The position numbers were made by a program, and so were the translations under genes. From NCBI GenBank assembly GCA_002344355.1, contig DDTN01000003.1, forward strand, positions 1-59,578: a DNA stretch of 59,578 nt, read 5' to 3'. This DNA is from Proteobacteria bacterium UBA2363. Its GTDB lineage: Bacteria; Pseudomonadota; Gammaproteobacteria; Xanthomonadales; UBA2363. Shown here in pieces: positions 32,010 through 41,177 of this stretch. The stretch's first letter is position 1. Each line of letters starts with the position of its first letter. The notes under the pieces are model-generated. The model made no database searches and was not told where the DNA came from. It saw nothing but the letters and a program-made list of their open reading frames with translations.

Positions 32010-34181
32010 TCAGCCCGCGTCCTGCGGATCGACGTCGAGCGACCAGCGCACCTTGCGGGCCGCGGGCAGCGTCGGGATGCGCGCCATCCAGGCCGCGAGC
32101 AGGGCATGCAGCGGCGCCCGCCGGTCGGCCTCGAGCACCAGCTGCAGGCGATGGTGGCCGGCGCGTCGCGGCATCGGCGCCGGCAGCGGGCCGATGCGCT
32201 CGACGCCATCGGCGTCCGCCACCGGCAGCGCCCGGACCGCGGCGAAGAAGGCGGTCAGCGGCGCGGTGGCGGTCGCCTCGGCGGCGAGCAGGGCCTGGAA
32301 CCGGAACGGCGGCAGCGCGCAGCGGCGACGCTCCTCGAGCTGCGCCTGCGCCACCGCGGCGTAGCCGCCGGCCAGCCAGGTTCGCCAGAACGGATGCTCG
32401 GGCAGCCGGGTCTGCACCAGCACCCGGCCCGGCCGGGCACCCCGCCCGGCGCGCCCGGCGACCTGGGTGAGCAACTGCGCGAGCCGTTCCGGCGCCCGGA
32501 AATCGGCGCTGTACAGGCCGCCGTCGGCATCGACCACGACCACCTGGGTGAGCATCGGCCAGTCGTGGCCCTTGGCCAGCAGCTGGGTGCCCACCAGGAT
32601 CGCCGGGCCGCCGCGCTCGACCGCCTGCAGCAGCCCGTCCAGGCGGCCGGCGCCGGCACTGCTGTCGCGGTCGATGCGCAGCACCTGGCGATCCGGCCAG
32701 CGCGCCGCCAGCGCCGCGGCGAGGCGCTCGGTGCCGATGCCGCGGGGGTCGAGGGCGCCGCCGCCGCAGGACGGACACGCGCCGGGCGGCCGCTGCCGGC
32801 GCCCGCAATGGTGGCAGACCAGCAGGCCCGGGCCGCGGTGCCAGGTCATCGGCCGGTCGCAGCCCGGACAGTCCGCCTTCCAGCCGCAGGTCGCGCAGGC
32901 CAGCACCGGCGACCAGCCGCGGCGGTTGCGGAACACCAGCGCCTGCTCGCCGCGCTCGAGGGCCTCGCCGATCGCCGCCAGGGCACGGTTCGACAAGCCG
33001 TCGGGATGGTGGCCCGCGCGCAGGTCGACCAGCTCCACCGAGGGCGGCCGCGCGCCGCCGGCGCGGGCCGCCAGGCGCAGGTGGCCGAGGCGCCGGCTGG
33101 CGGCCAGGGCGAGCGTCTCCAGGGCAGGCGTCGCCGAGCCCAGCAGCACCGGCACGCCCAGGGCACGGCCGCGCACCAGGGCGAGATCGCGGGCGTGGTA
33201 GCGGAAACCGTCGCCCTGCTTGTAGGAGGCGTCGTGCTCCTCGTCGACGACGATCAGGCCGGCGCGCGGCAACGGCGTGAACACCGCCGAGCGCGTCCCC
33301 AGCACCACGCAGGGCAGGCCGCCGCGGGCCAGCGCCCAGGCATGCGCGCGTTCGCGGTCGGACAGACCCGAATGCAGGGCGAGCACCGGCGCCGGCAGGC
33401 GTTCGCGGTAGCGGCGCAGGGCCAGCGGCGTCAGGCCGATCTCCGGGACCAGGACCAGGACCTGCCGTCCGCGCGCCAGCGCCTGCGCGGCCAGGGCCAG
33501 ATAGATCTCGGTCTTGCCGCTGCCGGTGACGCCTTCCAGCAGGTGGGCCCGGCGAGGGTCGGCGGCGGCCAGTGCCGCCAGCACGCGGGCCTGTTCGGGC
33601 GAGGCGACCGGGGCCTCGACCCGGGGCGCCGGGTCGTGCGCCAGCGGAACCCGGCAGGCACGCAACCAGCCGCGTCGCAGCAGGCGGTTGCCGGCGCCCC
33701 GCGCCGATTCCCCCAGCTCCTCACGCAGGCGCTCCAGCGGCAGCGGCCCGGACTGCAGCCGCTCCAGGAGCGCCCGCCCCGGGCCGGGGCGCAGGCCGCC
33801 GGCGGCCAGGGCGGCGACCCCGTCCGCGGTGATTTCCAGGCCGGGCCGATCCAGGTCCGGCACCGGCGCCCCGGTCCGCAGCACGGCCGGCAGGGCCGCC
33901 GACAGCACTTCGCCCAGGGGATGGTGGTAGTAGGACGCGGCCCAGCGCAGGCTGCGCCAGAGCTCGTCGTCGAACAGCGGCTCGGCATCGATGAGGGCGG
34001 TCACCGGCTTCAGCGCCCGTCCGCCCTCGCCGGTGCCGACCGTCACCACCACGCCGACCGCCTGGCCGCGGCCGAACGGCACCCGCACCCGGCAGCCGGG
34101 CGACGGGGGCGCGCCCAGCGCCTCCGGCCAGCGGTAGTCGAAGGCCTGGGGCAACGGCAGGGGCAGCGCGACGCTCAGCAC
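32010..34181 (-). CDS. priA: Primosomal replication protein N' (PriA helicase)
   Basis: A 723-residue 3'-to-5' helicase that restarts stalled replication forks. Landmarks: N-terminal 3'-binding domain (VLSVALPLPLPQAFDYRW), Walker A EGVTGSGKTEIYLAL, DEEH box VVDEEHDASYKQGDGFRYH, the eight-cysteine zinc-binding module (CATCGWKADCPGC, later CHHC and CPSC), and QVAGRAGRGARPGRVLVQT (helicase motif VI). The start is uncertain: GTG at 34181 is where family homology begins, while a TTG at 34250 with AGGGG upstream would add 23 residues. The upstream region carries DnaA boxes. Confidence 0.93.
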   Translation of the reverse strand: MLSVALPLPLPQAFDYRWPEALGAPPSPGCRVRVPFGRGQAVGVVVTVGTGEGGRALKPVTALIDAEPLFDDELWRSLRWAASYYHHPLGEVLSAALPAVLRTGAPVPDLDRPGLEITADGVAALAAGGLRPGPGRALLERLQSGPLPLERLREELGESARGAGNRLLRRGWLRACRVPLAHDPAPRVEAPVASPEQARVLAALAAADPRRAHLLEGVTGSGKTEIYLALAAQALARGRQVLVLVPEIGLTPLALRRYRERLPAPVLALHSGLSDRERAHAWALARGGLPCVVLGTRSAVFTPLPRAGLIVVDEEHDASYKQGDGFRYHARDLALVRGRALGVPVLLGSATPALETLALAASRRLGHLRLAARAGGARPPSVELVDLRAGHHPDGLSNRALAAIGEALERGEQALVFRNRRGWSPVLACATCGWKADCPGCDRPMTWHRGPGLLVCHHCGRRQRPPGACPSCGGGALDPRGIGTERLAAALAARWPDRQVLRIDRDSSAGAGRLDGLLQAVERGGPAILVGTQLLAKGHDWPMLTQVVVVDADGGLYSADFRAPERLAQLLTQVAGRAGRGARPGRVLVQTRLPEHPFWRTWLAGGYAAVAQAQLEERRRCALPPFRFQALLAAEATATAPLTAFFAAVRALPVADADGVERIGPLPAPMPRRAGHHRLQLVLEADRRAPLHALLAAWMARIPTLPAARKVRWSLDVDPQDAG

Positions 34182-34290
34182 GGGCGGCTGCTGCCCGCCG
34201 TGGCGGCAGTCGTCGCTGGTGTTACCCGGACTTCGTGACGGTGATCCCAAGAACCGCCCCTAAGTTTCCGCTGCGCATACGGTTTTGGGC

Positions 34291-34325
34291 TTATCCACAC
34301 AGCCTGTGGACAAGCATGTGGATGG
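34291..34325. promoter_or_regulatory. Cluster of three DnaA boxes upstream of priA
   Basis: TTATCCACA at 34291-34299 is a perfect DnaA box. Minus-strand TTGTCCACA (34313-34305, one mismatch) and CCATCCACA (34325-34317, two mismatches) follow at 14- and 12-bp steps. A fourth loose match TTGTGCACA lies at 34503-34495. They sit 110-145 bp upstream of the GTG start of priA. Confidence 0.6.
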
Positions 34326-34375
34326 CCGCGGTACAAGCGCCCGCAAGCCCAGCAATTCACGGCCTGTCGCGCCCC

Positions 34376-34432
34376 CTGAAAAAACTTTAACCATCCTGAA
34401 ATATTCTTTAAATTCATCAGCTTGCGATGAGT
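34376..34432. other. AT-rich tract beside the DnaA boxes
   Basis: CTGAAAAAACTTTAACCATC and GAAATATTCTTTAAATTCAT make this one of the few AT-rich runs in the window, compatible with easy DNA unwinding or with promoter or UP elements. The spacer 34433-34567 up to the next gene shows nothing else certain. Confidence 0.5.
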
Positions 34433-34567
34433 CCAGGGCAACCTGGCGGGTCTCCGGGGAGTTGCCGGCGCAACACCGGCGCCGGCCTTGCCGCTGTGCA
34501 CAACCGATGCCGCAAGTGCTTGTGTGACGGCGATGTCAAGCCCCCGGTGCGCCGCCGGCGCGCCCGT

Positions 34568-34879
34568 TCACACCGGCTCCAGCACCCGCCGGCGGGCGCG
34601 GAAACGGCCGCCGAAGCGGGCCTGCCCCTGCGCACGCATGCCGGCCGCCGGGCCGGCCAGGTAGTCCGCCAGCGCGTCCCGGTCGACCAGCGCGTAGCGC
34701 ACGCACAGGACGATGCGACCGGGTGCCGGTGGCGGGTCGAGCACCCGGCGGCAGGCCGCGGACACGAAGCCGGGCAGCGCCAGCATGTCCCGGACGTGGC
34801 CGGCCAGCCAGTCCCGGAACGCCGCAGCCACGTCCTCGTCGACCTCCAGTTCGACCTCGTACTCGATCACCGCGGTCAC
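34568..34879 (-). CDS. DUF4286 family protein
   Basis: A 103-residue cytoplasmic protein. VIEYEVELEVDEDVAAAFRD followed by WLAGHVRDMLALPGF and CVRYALVDRDALADYLAG is the ferredoxin-like alpha/beta pattern of DUF4286, whose function is unknown. The GTG start at 34879 overlaps the TGA of the upstream DUF3667 gene as GTGA, which fixes the start and implies translational coupling. It ends in a basic tail (RFRARRRVLEPV). Confidence 0.8.
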   Translation of the reverse strand: MTAVIEYEVELEVDEDVAAAFRDWLAGHVRDMLALPGFVSAACRRVLDPPPAPGRIVLCVRYALVDRDALADYLAGPAAGMRAQGQARFGGRFRARRRVLEPV

Positions 34880-35910
34880 CACAGCAGCAGGCTGAGCAGC
34901 ACGGTCAGCAGCAGGCCGACGACCAGCAGGATCTGGTAGACGATGCCGACGAACACGTACTTGACCAGCGTCAACGGCCAGCCCTGGCCGTACACGCGCT
35001 TCTGCGTGATCAGCAGGTTGACCGGGATCCAGACCAGCAGGGCGATCGCCAGCCCGTCGAGCAGGCCGGGCAGCACCGGCAACGCCGGCCACAGGCCGGC
35101 AAGGGCCGACAGGGCCATGGCCAGCAGCAGGGACAGGGCGATGAAGCTGTGGCTGTGCAGGGCCACCAGCAGGTGTTCGGTGTACAGGCGGCGCTTGAAC
35201 AGGTAGACCAGCTTCAGCACCAGGGCGAACAGCGGCAGCATGAAGAACAGGGTGGTCGGTGCCGCCGACAGCAGTTCGCGCAGGAACGGGCCGGGATCCT
35301 CGTTGATGCGCCGGGCATTGTCGGCGATGCGCTGCAGGGCCGCCTGCAACTGGGCGTTCAGCGCCTCCGGCAACCACGAGATGCGCACCGGGTCGCCATC
35401 GCGCCAGTCGCCGATCTGGATCGCCGACACGTCGGCCGGTGCCGGCGGCGGATCCATGGCCTCGGCCAGCACCTGTTCACGCGCCGGCTCGGGCAGCCAG
35501 GCGACCAGCGCCTCGACCCGCTCGCGGTCGCCGCTGGCGGGCGCCAGGGCCCGGCCCGACGACGTGCCGGACCCGCCGACGTCGAGGTTGCCGTACAGCC
35601 CGACCGCCAGGAACAGCGCGATCGCCAGCACCAGGAACAGGCGCACCGGAGTGACGTAGCGCACCCGCCGCCCGGCAAGGTACTCGCGGGTCAGGAAGCC
35701 CGGCCGGAACAGCAGGGGAAGCAGGGTCCGCGGCAGCCGGCCGTCCCAGTTCAGCGCGGTGTCGAGCAGGTCGGCCAGCCAGCCCGACAGCGGCCGCACC
35801 AGGCCCTTGACCGGCTGCCCGCAGTGGTAGCAGTGCGGGCCCAGCAGGGGGGTCCGGCAGTTGCTGCAGGCCTGGCCTGCGGCGCTCGCGTGCTGGTCCT
35901 GGTTGCTCAT
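34876..35910 (-). CDS. DUF3667 membrane protein with N-terminal zinc ribbon
   Basis: A 344-residue inner-membrane protein. The N-terminus carries a zinc-ribbon-like CSNCRTPLLGPHCYHCGQ (two CxxC pairs, about residues 15-32), then GFLTREYLAGRRVRYVTPVR, a DUF3667 hallmark, leading into the first membrane helix. About five hydrophobic helices follow (RLFLVLAIALFLAVGLYG; later LVLKLVYLFKRR and three near the C-terminus). A soluble loop of about 110 residues separates helix 1 from the rest. GGGAGG precedes the ATG. Function unknown. Coupled to the DUF4286 gene. Confidence 0.85.
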   Translation of the reverse strand: MSNQDQHASAAGQACSNCRTPLLGPHCYHCGQPVKGLVRPLSGWLADLLDTALNWDGRLPRTLLPLLFRPGFLTREYLAGRRVRYVTPVRLFLVLAIALFLAVGLYGNLDVGGSGTSSGRALAPASGDRERVEALVAWLPEPAREQVLAEAMDPPPAPADVSAIQIGDWRDGDPVRISWLPEALNAQLQAALQRIADNARRINEDPGPFLRELLSAAPTTLFFMLPLFALVLKLVYLFKRRLYTEHLLVALHSHSFIALSLLLAMALSALAGLWPALPVLPGLLDGLAIALLVWIPVNLLITQKRVYGQGWPLTLVKYVFVGIVYQILLVVGLLLTVLLSLLLW

Positions 35911-36030
35911 CGCCGGTCCTCCCACGACCCGGAGTCTAGCCCGACCCTCGCCGGCGCACGGCGCGCCCGCGCAGGACGTCCCCGGTGCCGGGCAGCCCCG
36001 GGCCCCGGCCGCCCGGCCCCGGCCAGGCGC

Positions 36031-36036
36031 TACCAT
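36031..36036 (+). promoter_or_regulatory. -10 box of the MATE gene
   Basis: TACCAT in otherwise GC-only sequence, 92 bases before the ATG at 36129. A leader of about 86 bases is implied. No -35 is evident. Confidence 0.4.
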
Positions 36037-36128
36037 GCACCCGCCCGCGTTGCCCGGCCGCCGCGCCGGCGGCCGGCGCCGACCACGGCCGGCCGCCCGG
36101 CCGGCGCGCACGACAACCGCCACCCGCC

Positions 36129-37499
36129 ATGATCGAGAGACAACGCATCGGCCGCGAACTGCGGGCGACTCTGGTGCTGGCGCTGCCGCTGGTCGCCGGG
36201 CAGCTGTGCGCGGTCGGCATGAACGTCGTCGACACCGTCCTGGCCGGCCACCTGGGCGCCAGGACCCTGGGCGCGGTGGCGATCGGCACCGCGATCTGGA
36301 ACATCGTGATCCTGGTCGCCATCGGCCTGATGCTGGCGGTCCCGCCCTCGGTGGCGCAGCTGGTCGGCGCCGGCCGCAAGCACGAGGTGGCGCCGCTCTA
36401 CCGCCAGGCGCTGTGGCTGGCCCTGGTCACCGGGGTGCTGCTGCAGCTCGGCCTGTCCGCCGCGCCGGCGCTGCTGGAGCGCGCCCGCATCGACCCGCAG
36501 ATCGTTCCGGAGGCGCTGGCCTTCCTGGCCGCGCTGTCCTGGGGCGCGCCGGCGCAGTGCCTGTTCTTCGTGTCGCGCGGCATGAGCGAGGGCCTGGGCC
36601 TGACCCGGCCGACCCTGTGGTTCAGCCTGCTCGGCGTGGTGGTGCTGGCGCCGCTGGGCTGGGTGCTGATGTACGGCCGCTTCGGCCTGCCGCCGATGGG
36701 CGCGCGCGGCCTCGGCATCGCCTACGCGATCACCCTGTGGCTGCAGGCGCTGGCGCTGTTCGTCTACCTGGCCTGGCACCGCAACTACCGCGAGCTGTGC
36801 CTGTTCGCCCACCTGGAACCGCCGCGCTGGCGGCCGATCGCCGGCCTGCTGGCGATCGGCATCCCGATGGGCTTCGCGATCGTCATGGAGGGCGGCCTGT
36901 TCATCGCCGCCGCCCTGCTGATCGGCTCGCTCGGCGCCGAGGTCGTGGCCGCGCACCAGGTCGCCATCAACGTCGCCTCGGTGGCCTTCATGATTCCCCT
37001 GGGCCTGGCCATGGCGATCACCGTGCGGGTCGGCCAGGCGGTCGGGCGCGAGGACGTCAGCGGCGTCCGCCATGCCGGCTTCGTCGGCATCGGCCTGGTG
37101 CTGGCCACCCAGGCGGTGTCGGCCACCGTGCTGGCGCTGGCGGCGGTGCAGATCGCCTCGGTCTACACCCGCGACGCCGCGGTCGTCGCGATCGCCGCGC
37201 ACCTGCTGCTGTTCGCGGCGGTGTTCCAGTTCTCCGACGGCATCCAGGCGGCCAGCAACGGCGCCCTGCGCGGCCTCAAGGACACCCGCATCCCGGCCCT
37301 GCTGTGCGCCTTCGCCTACTGGGGCGTCGGCATGACCACCGGCTGGTGGCTGGCGTTCCCGGGCGGGATGGGCGCTCCCGGCCTGTGGCTGGGCCTGATC
37401 GCCGGCCTCAGCGTCGCCGCGGTGCTGCTGCTGTGGCGCTTCGTCGCCCTGGCCCGCGGCGCCTCCTGGCAGCGCCTGCCGGTCGATGCCAGCGTCTGA
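36129..37499 (+). CDS. MATE family multidrug efflux transporter
   Basis: A 456-residue inner-membrane antiporter with about 12 hydrophobic helices in two homologous halves. NorM-type landmarks: LPLVAGQLCAVGMNVVDTVLAGHLG, VPPSVAQLVGAGRKHEV, AAHQVAINVASVAFMIPLGL (second-half counterpart) and FSDGIQAASNGALRGLKDTRIP. Family members export cationic drugs and dyes using Na+ or H+ gradients. Length is typical. The frame is open upstream to 35985 but the MIERQRIGRELRATL start is the family-like one. Confidence 0.92.
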   Translation: MIERQRIGRELRATLVLALPLVAGQLCAVGMNVVDTVLAGHLGARTLGAVAIGTAIWNIVILVAIGLMLAVPPSVAQLVGAGRKHEVAPLYRQALWLALVTGVLLQLGLSAAPALLERARIDPQIVPEALAFLAALSWGAPAQCLFFVSRGMSEGLGLTRPTLWFSLLGVVVLAPLGWVLMYGRFGLPPMGARGLGIAYAITLWLQALALFVYLAWHRNYRELCLFAHLEPPRWRPIAGLLAIGIPMGFAIVMEGGLFIAAALLIGSLGAEVVAAHQVAINVASVAFMIPLGLAMAITVRVGQAVGREDVSGVRHAGFVGIGLVLATQAVSATVLALAAVQIASVYTRDAAVVAIAAHLLLFAAVFQFSDGIQAASNGALRGLKDTRIPALLCAFAYWGVGMTTGWWLAFPGGMGAPGLWLGLIAGLSVAAVLLLWRFVALARGASWQRLPVDASV

Positions 37500-37518
37500 G
37501 CGGCATGACCTCCGGCGC

Positions 37519-37547
37519 TTGGCAGGGGCGGGCGCGGCACCTATCCT
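37519..37547 (+). promoter_or_regulatory. sppA promoter
   Basis: TTGGCA at 37519-37524, a 17-base spacer, and TATCCT at 37542-37547: good sigma-70 geometry. It lies within and just after the end of the MATE gene region and gives a leader of about 27 bases. Confidence 0.6.
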
Positions 37548-37580
37548 GACCGCGTCTGAGTCTCTTCCGGATCCCCCTGC

Positions 37581-39443
37581 ATGACCGCATCCCGCCCGGG
37601 CCCGGTGCGTCGATTCCTCGTCGGCACCTGGCGCACCCTGGACTTCACCCGCCGCTTCATCCTGACCGTGCTGTTCCTGCTGCTGGTCGGCGTGCTGCTG
37701 GCGGCAGCGCTGAAGGCGCCACTCAAGGTGGAGCCGCGCAGCGTGCTGGTGGTGGCGCCGGTCGGCCTGCTGGTCGAGGAGTACAGCGCCAGCGCGCTCG
37801 ACCGCGCCCTGGCGAAGATGACCGGCCAGGACCTGCCCGAGGTGCGCCTGCGCGACCTGCTGCGGGTGCTCGACGCCGCCGGGTCCGACGACCGCATCGA
37901 GCGCGTCCTGCTGCGCCTGGACCGCTTCGCGGGCGGCGGCCTCGCCAGCCTGCGCGAGGTCGGCGCCGCCATCGACCGCCTGCGGGCGTCCGGCAAGGAG
38001 GTGATCGCCTACGGCGACGCCTACGGCCAGGGCGCCTACTACCTGGCGGCGCGCGCCGGCGAGGTCTACCTGCATCCGTTCGGGGTCGCCCTGGTCGAGG
38101 GCCTGGGTCGCTACCGGACCTACTTCGCGCGCGCCTTCGAGAAGCTCGGCATCGAGGTCCGGCTGTTCCGGGTCGGCGAGTACAAGAGCGCCGGCGAGCC
38201 CTACATCCGCAACGAGGCCTCGCCGGAGGCCCGCGAGGCCGACCTGTACTGGATGAACGACCTGTGGCAGCGCTGGCTGGTCGAGGTCGGGCAGGCGCGC
38301 GGGCTGGCGCCGGCGGCGCTGCAGGCCAGCGTCGACGGCTTCCCCGAGCGCCTGGAGGCCGCCGCCGGCGACTTCGCGCGGGTCACCCTGGATGCCGGCC
38401 TGGTCGACGACCTGAAGACCGCGGACCAGGTCCGGGCGCTGCTGATCGAGCGCGGCGTCGCCGACCGCGACGGCCACAGCTTCCGCCAGGTCTCCATGGA
38501 GCACTACCTGGAACTGCTCGACCGCGAACGCGGCGACGCCGGCGCTGCCGGCGCGCCGGTGGCGATCGTCGTCGCCGAGGGCGAGATCGTCGATGGCGAG
38601 ACCCCGGGCGGCATGGTCGGGGGTGTCTCGACCTCGGCCCTGATCCGCGCCGCCCGCGAGGACGACCAGGTCCGCGCCGTGGTGCTGCGCGTCGACTCGC
38701 CCGGTGGCGGCGTATTCCCCTCGGAACTGATCCGCCGCGAGGTCGAGCTGACCCGCGCGGCGGGCAAGCCGGTGGTCGTCTCGATGGGCGACCTGGCGGC
38801 CTCCGGCGGCTACTGGATCAGCATGGACGCCGACCGCATCTTCGCCGACCCGAGCACGATCACCGGTTCGATCGGCGTGTTCGGGCTGTGGTTCAACGCC
38901 CCCGAGACCATGGACCGGCTCGGCCTCAACACCGACGGCACCGCCACCACCGCGATGGCCGGGCTGTTCGACCCGACCCGGCCGTTCGACCCGCGCACCG
39001 GCCGCATCATCCAGTCCAGCGTCGACAACTTCTACCGCGAGTTCATCGGCAAGGTCTCGGTCGCGCGCGGCCAGTCCGAAGCCGCGGTCGACGAGGTCGC
39101 CCGGGGCCGGGTGTGGAGCGGCGCGCAGGCCCACGAACGTGGCCTGGTCGACCAGCTAGGCGGCCTCGGCGAGGCGATCGCGCACGCCCGCGAGCTGGCC
39201 GGCCTGGCCGCCGACTCGCCGTTCCGCTACGTCGAGCGCGAGCTCGGCACCTTCGAGCGCTTCGTCCAGAACCTGGGCGGCAGCGCGCTGGCGCATGCCG
39301 CGCGCGGCGCCGGGGTGTACCTGCCCGGCGCCTGGCTGCCGGAGGGCGTGCGCGGCGACCTCGCCCGTGCCCAGGCCCTGCTCGCCCAGCGCGGGCAGCT
39401 GCCCTGGTCGGTCCAGGCGCACTGCCTGTGCGGCGCCGACTGA
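37581..39443 (+). CDS. sppA: Signal peptide peptidase SppA, 67-kDa type
   Basis: A 620-residue inner-membrane serine protease that degrades cleaved signal peptides. The N-terminal anchor is at about 26-45 (FILTVLFLLLVGVLLAAAL). Two tandem peptidase-S49 domains: the first supplies the general-base Lys202 in GEYKSAGEPY, the second the nucleophile Ser408 in GDLAASGGYW. Length equals the E. coli long form (618). The ATG at 37581 follows a recognisable promoter. The SDR gene begins 16 bp after its stop and may be co-transcribed. Confidence 0.95.
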   Translation: MTASRPGPVRRFLVGTWRTLDFTRRFILTVLFLLLVGVLLAAALKAPLKVEPRSVLVVAPVGLLVEEYSASALDRALAKMTGQDLPEVRLRDLLRVLDAAGSDDRIERVLLRLDRFAGGGLASLREVGAAIDRLRASGKEVIAYGDAYGQGAYYLAARAGEVYLHPFGVALVEGLGRYRTYFARAFEKLGIEVRLFRVGEYKSAGEPYIRNEASPEAREADLYWMNDLWQRWLVEVGQARGLAPAALQASVDGFPERLEAAAGDFARVTLDAGLVDDLKTADQVRALLIERGVADRDGHSFRQVSMEHYLELLDRERGDAGAAGAPVAIVVAEGEIVDGETPGGMVGGVSTSALIRAAREDDQVRAVVLRVDSPGGGVFPSELIRREVELTRAAGKPVVVSMGDLAASGGYWISMDADRIFADPSTITGSIGVFGLWFNAPETMDRLGLNTDGTATTAMAGLFDPTRPFDPRTGRIIQSSVDNFYREFIGKVSVARGQSEAAVDEVARGRVWSGAQAHERGLVDQLGGLGEAIAHARELAGLAADSPFRYVERELGTFERFVQNLGGSALAHAARGAGVYLPGAWLPEGVRGDLARAQALLAQRGQLPWSVQAHCLCGAD

Positions 39444-39459
39444 GCCGGCACCCGCCGCG

Positions 39460-40239
39460 ATGAGCGCCGCGGCGCGCTGGCGCCTGGACGGGCGCCTGGC
39501 CCTGGTCACCGGGGCCAGCCGCGGCATCGGCCTGGCCTGCGCGCGCGAACTGGCCGGCCTGGGCGCCGGCCTGCTGCTGGTGGCGCGCGACCCCGACCGC
39601 CTCGAGGCGGCCTGCGACGAACTGGCCGAGGAATCGGCCGGCGCCCGGCCGCGCGCCTTCGCCGCCGACCTGTCCGACCCCGAGCAGAGCCTCGACGTCC
39701 TGGACTGGCTGCGCGACCTGGGCGCGGTGCCCGACATCCTGGTCAACAACGTCGGCGACAACCGCAGCCGTCCGGCCACCGCCTACGAGGCCGACGAGCT
39801 GCGCTGGCTGCTCGAGGTCAACCTGCTGTCGGCGTTCGAGCTGTGCCGGCTGTGCCACCCGCTGCTGCGCGAGCACGGCAGCGCCAGCATCGTCAACATA
39901 AGCTCGGTGTCCGGGCTGACCCACGTGCGCACCGGCGCCCCCTACGGCATGGCCAAGGCCGGCCTGGTGCAGATGACCCGCAACCTCGCCTGCGAGTGGG
40001 CGGTCGACGGCATCCGGGTCAACGCGGTGGCGCCCTGGTACATCCGCACCGACCGCACCGCCGGTCCGCTGGCCGACCCGGCCTGGTACGACGAGGTGAT
40101 CGAACGCACGCCGCTGCGCCGGATCGGCGAGCCCGAGGAGGTCGCCGGCGCGGTCGCCTTCCTGTGCCTGCCGGCCGCCAGCTACGTGACCGGCGAGTGC
40201 ATCGCGGTCGACGGCGGCTTCCTGCGCAACGGCTTCTGA
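39460..40239 (+). CDS. Short-chain dehydrogenase/reductase
   Basis: A 259-residue classical SDR. Cofactor motif TGASRGIG (about residues 17-24); NNVG in place of the usual NNAG; catalytic Ser in IVNISSVSG and Tyr/Lys in APYGMAKAG; C-terminal GECIAVDGGFLRNGF. The pattern (NLACEWAVDGIRVNAVAPWYI) resembles tropinone-reductase-like and gluconate-5-dehydrogenase-like SDRs, but the substrate cannot be assigned. The arginine after the glycine motif suggests NADPH. It follows sppA closely. Confidence 0.88.
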   Translation: MSAAARWRLDGRLALVTGASRGIGLACARELAGLGAGLLLVARDPDRLEAACDELAEESAGARPRAFAADLSDPEQSLDVLDWLRDLGAVPDILVNNVGDNRSRPATAYEADELRWLLEVNLLSAFELCRLCHPLLREHGSASIVNISSVSGLTHVRTGAPYGMAKAGLVQMTRNLACEWAVDGIRVNAVAPWYIRTDRTAGPLADPAWYDEVIERTPLRRIGEPEEVAGAVAFLCLPAASYVTGECIAVDGGFLRNGF

Positions 40240-40277
40240 GCGGCGCCCCGCGTCGCGGCGGTCGGACCGCGCGCGGT

Positions 40278-40283
40278 TACAAT
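40278..40283 (+). promoter_or_regulatory. -10 box of the AMP nucleosidase gene
   Basis: TACAAT, 21 bases before the ATG. The short leader still includes AAAAGGAG, the best ribosome site in the window, so this gene is not leaderless. Confidence 0.55.
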
Positions 40284-40304
40284 GCCGGCGAAAAGGAGCC
40301 GCGC

Positions 40305-41075
40305 ATGCGCACCAAGGGCGAGATCGTCAGCAACTGGCTGCCCCGCTACACGGGCACGCCGCTCGACGGCTTCGGCAAGCACATCCTGCTGACCAACTTC
40401 GGCAACTACGTCGAGTGGTTCGCCGCCCGCCACCAGGTCGAGGTCCAGGGCCGCGACCGGCCGATGCCGAACGCCCACGCAGACGGGCTGTCGATCGTCA
40501 ACTTCGGCATGGGCAGCGCCAACGCCGCCACCGTGATGGACCTGCTGTCGGCGCTGGCGCCCCATGCCGTGCTGTTCCTCGGCAAGTGCGGCGGCCTGAA
40601 GAAGAAGAACAGCCTGGGCGACCTGATCCTGCCGATCGCCGCGATCCGGGGCGAGGGCACCAGCAACGACTACATGCCGCCCGAGGTCCCGGCCCTGCCG
40701 GCGTTCACCCTGCAGCGCGCGGTGTCGTCGACGATCCGCGACAGCGGCCACGACTACTGGACCGGCACGGTCTACACCACCAACCGCCGGGTCTGGGAGC
40801 ACGACGACGCGTTCAAGGACTACCTGCGCCGGACCCGCTGCATGGCGATCGACATGGAGACCGCCACCCTGTTCACCGCCGGCTTCGCCAACAAGATCCC
40901 GACCGGCGCGCTGCTGCTGGTGTCCGACCAGCCGATGGTGCCCGAGGGCGTCAAGACCGAGGCCAGCGACCTGCGGGTGACCACCGATTTCGTCGAGACG
41001 CACGTCCGGCTGGGCATCGACGCCCTGAAGGAGATCCGGGACGAGGGCCGGTCGGTCCGCCACCTGCGCTTCTGA
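40305..41075 (+). CDS. AMP nucleosidase, short form
   Basis: A 256-residue member of the nucleoside phosphorylase superfamily, matching the shorter putative AMP nucleosidases rather than the 484-residue E. coli Amn, whose N-terminal regulatory domain is absent. Motifs: IVNFGMGSANAATVMDLLSA, FLGKCGGLKKKNSLGDLILP, CMAIDMETATLF (the Glu that binds ribose in the superfamily) and LLVSDQPMVPEGVK. Members split AMP to adenine and ribose 5-phosphate. AAGGAG precedes the ATG at the ideal distance. Cytoplasmic; single-gene unit by appearance. Confidence 0.85.
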   Translation: MRTKGEIVSNWLPRYTGTPLDGFGKHILLTNFGNYVEWFAARHQVEVQGRDRPMPNAHADGLSIVNFGMGSANAATVMDLLSALAPHAVLFLGKCGGLKKKNSLGDLILPIAAIRGEGTSNDYMPPEVPALPAFTLQRAVSSTIRDSGHDYWTGTVYTTNRRVWEHDDAFKDYLRRTRCMAIDMETATLFTAGFANKIPTGALLLVSDQPMVPEGVKTEASDLRVTTDFVETHVRLGIDALKEIRDEGRSVRHLRF

Positions 41076-41128
41076 GCCGGGCCACGGGGCGGCGGCGCCC
41101 GTCCTCGCGGCGCCGGTAGCGAATGCGG

Positions 41129-41134
41129 CATAAT
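41129..41134 (+). promoter_or_regulatory. -10 box of the OmpA-cadherin gene
   Basis: CATAAT, 43 bases before the ATG at 41178. No clear -35. The leader contains GGGGGAG as ribosome site. Confidence 0.45.
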
Positions 41135-41177
41135 GCGCGGTCTGCAACGGGCCGGGGAGGCCCAGGGGGAGCCACCG

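Noticed and set aside
34291..34432. Chromosomal replication origin
   Set aside because: Only one perfect DnaA box plus two weak ones, and none of the usual origin neighbours (dnaA, dnaN, gyrB, rpmH, parAB) is nearby. A regulatory or titration role for priA is the more modest reading.
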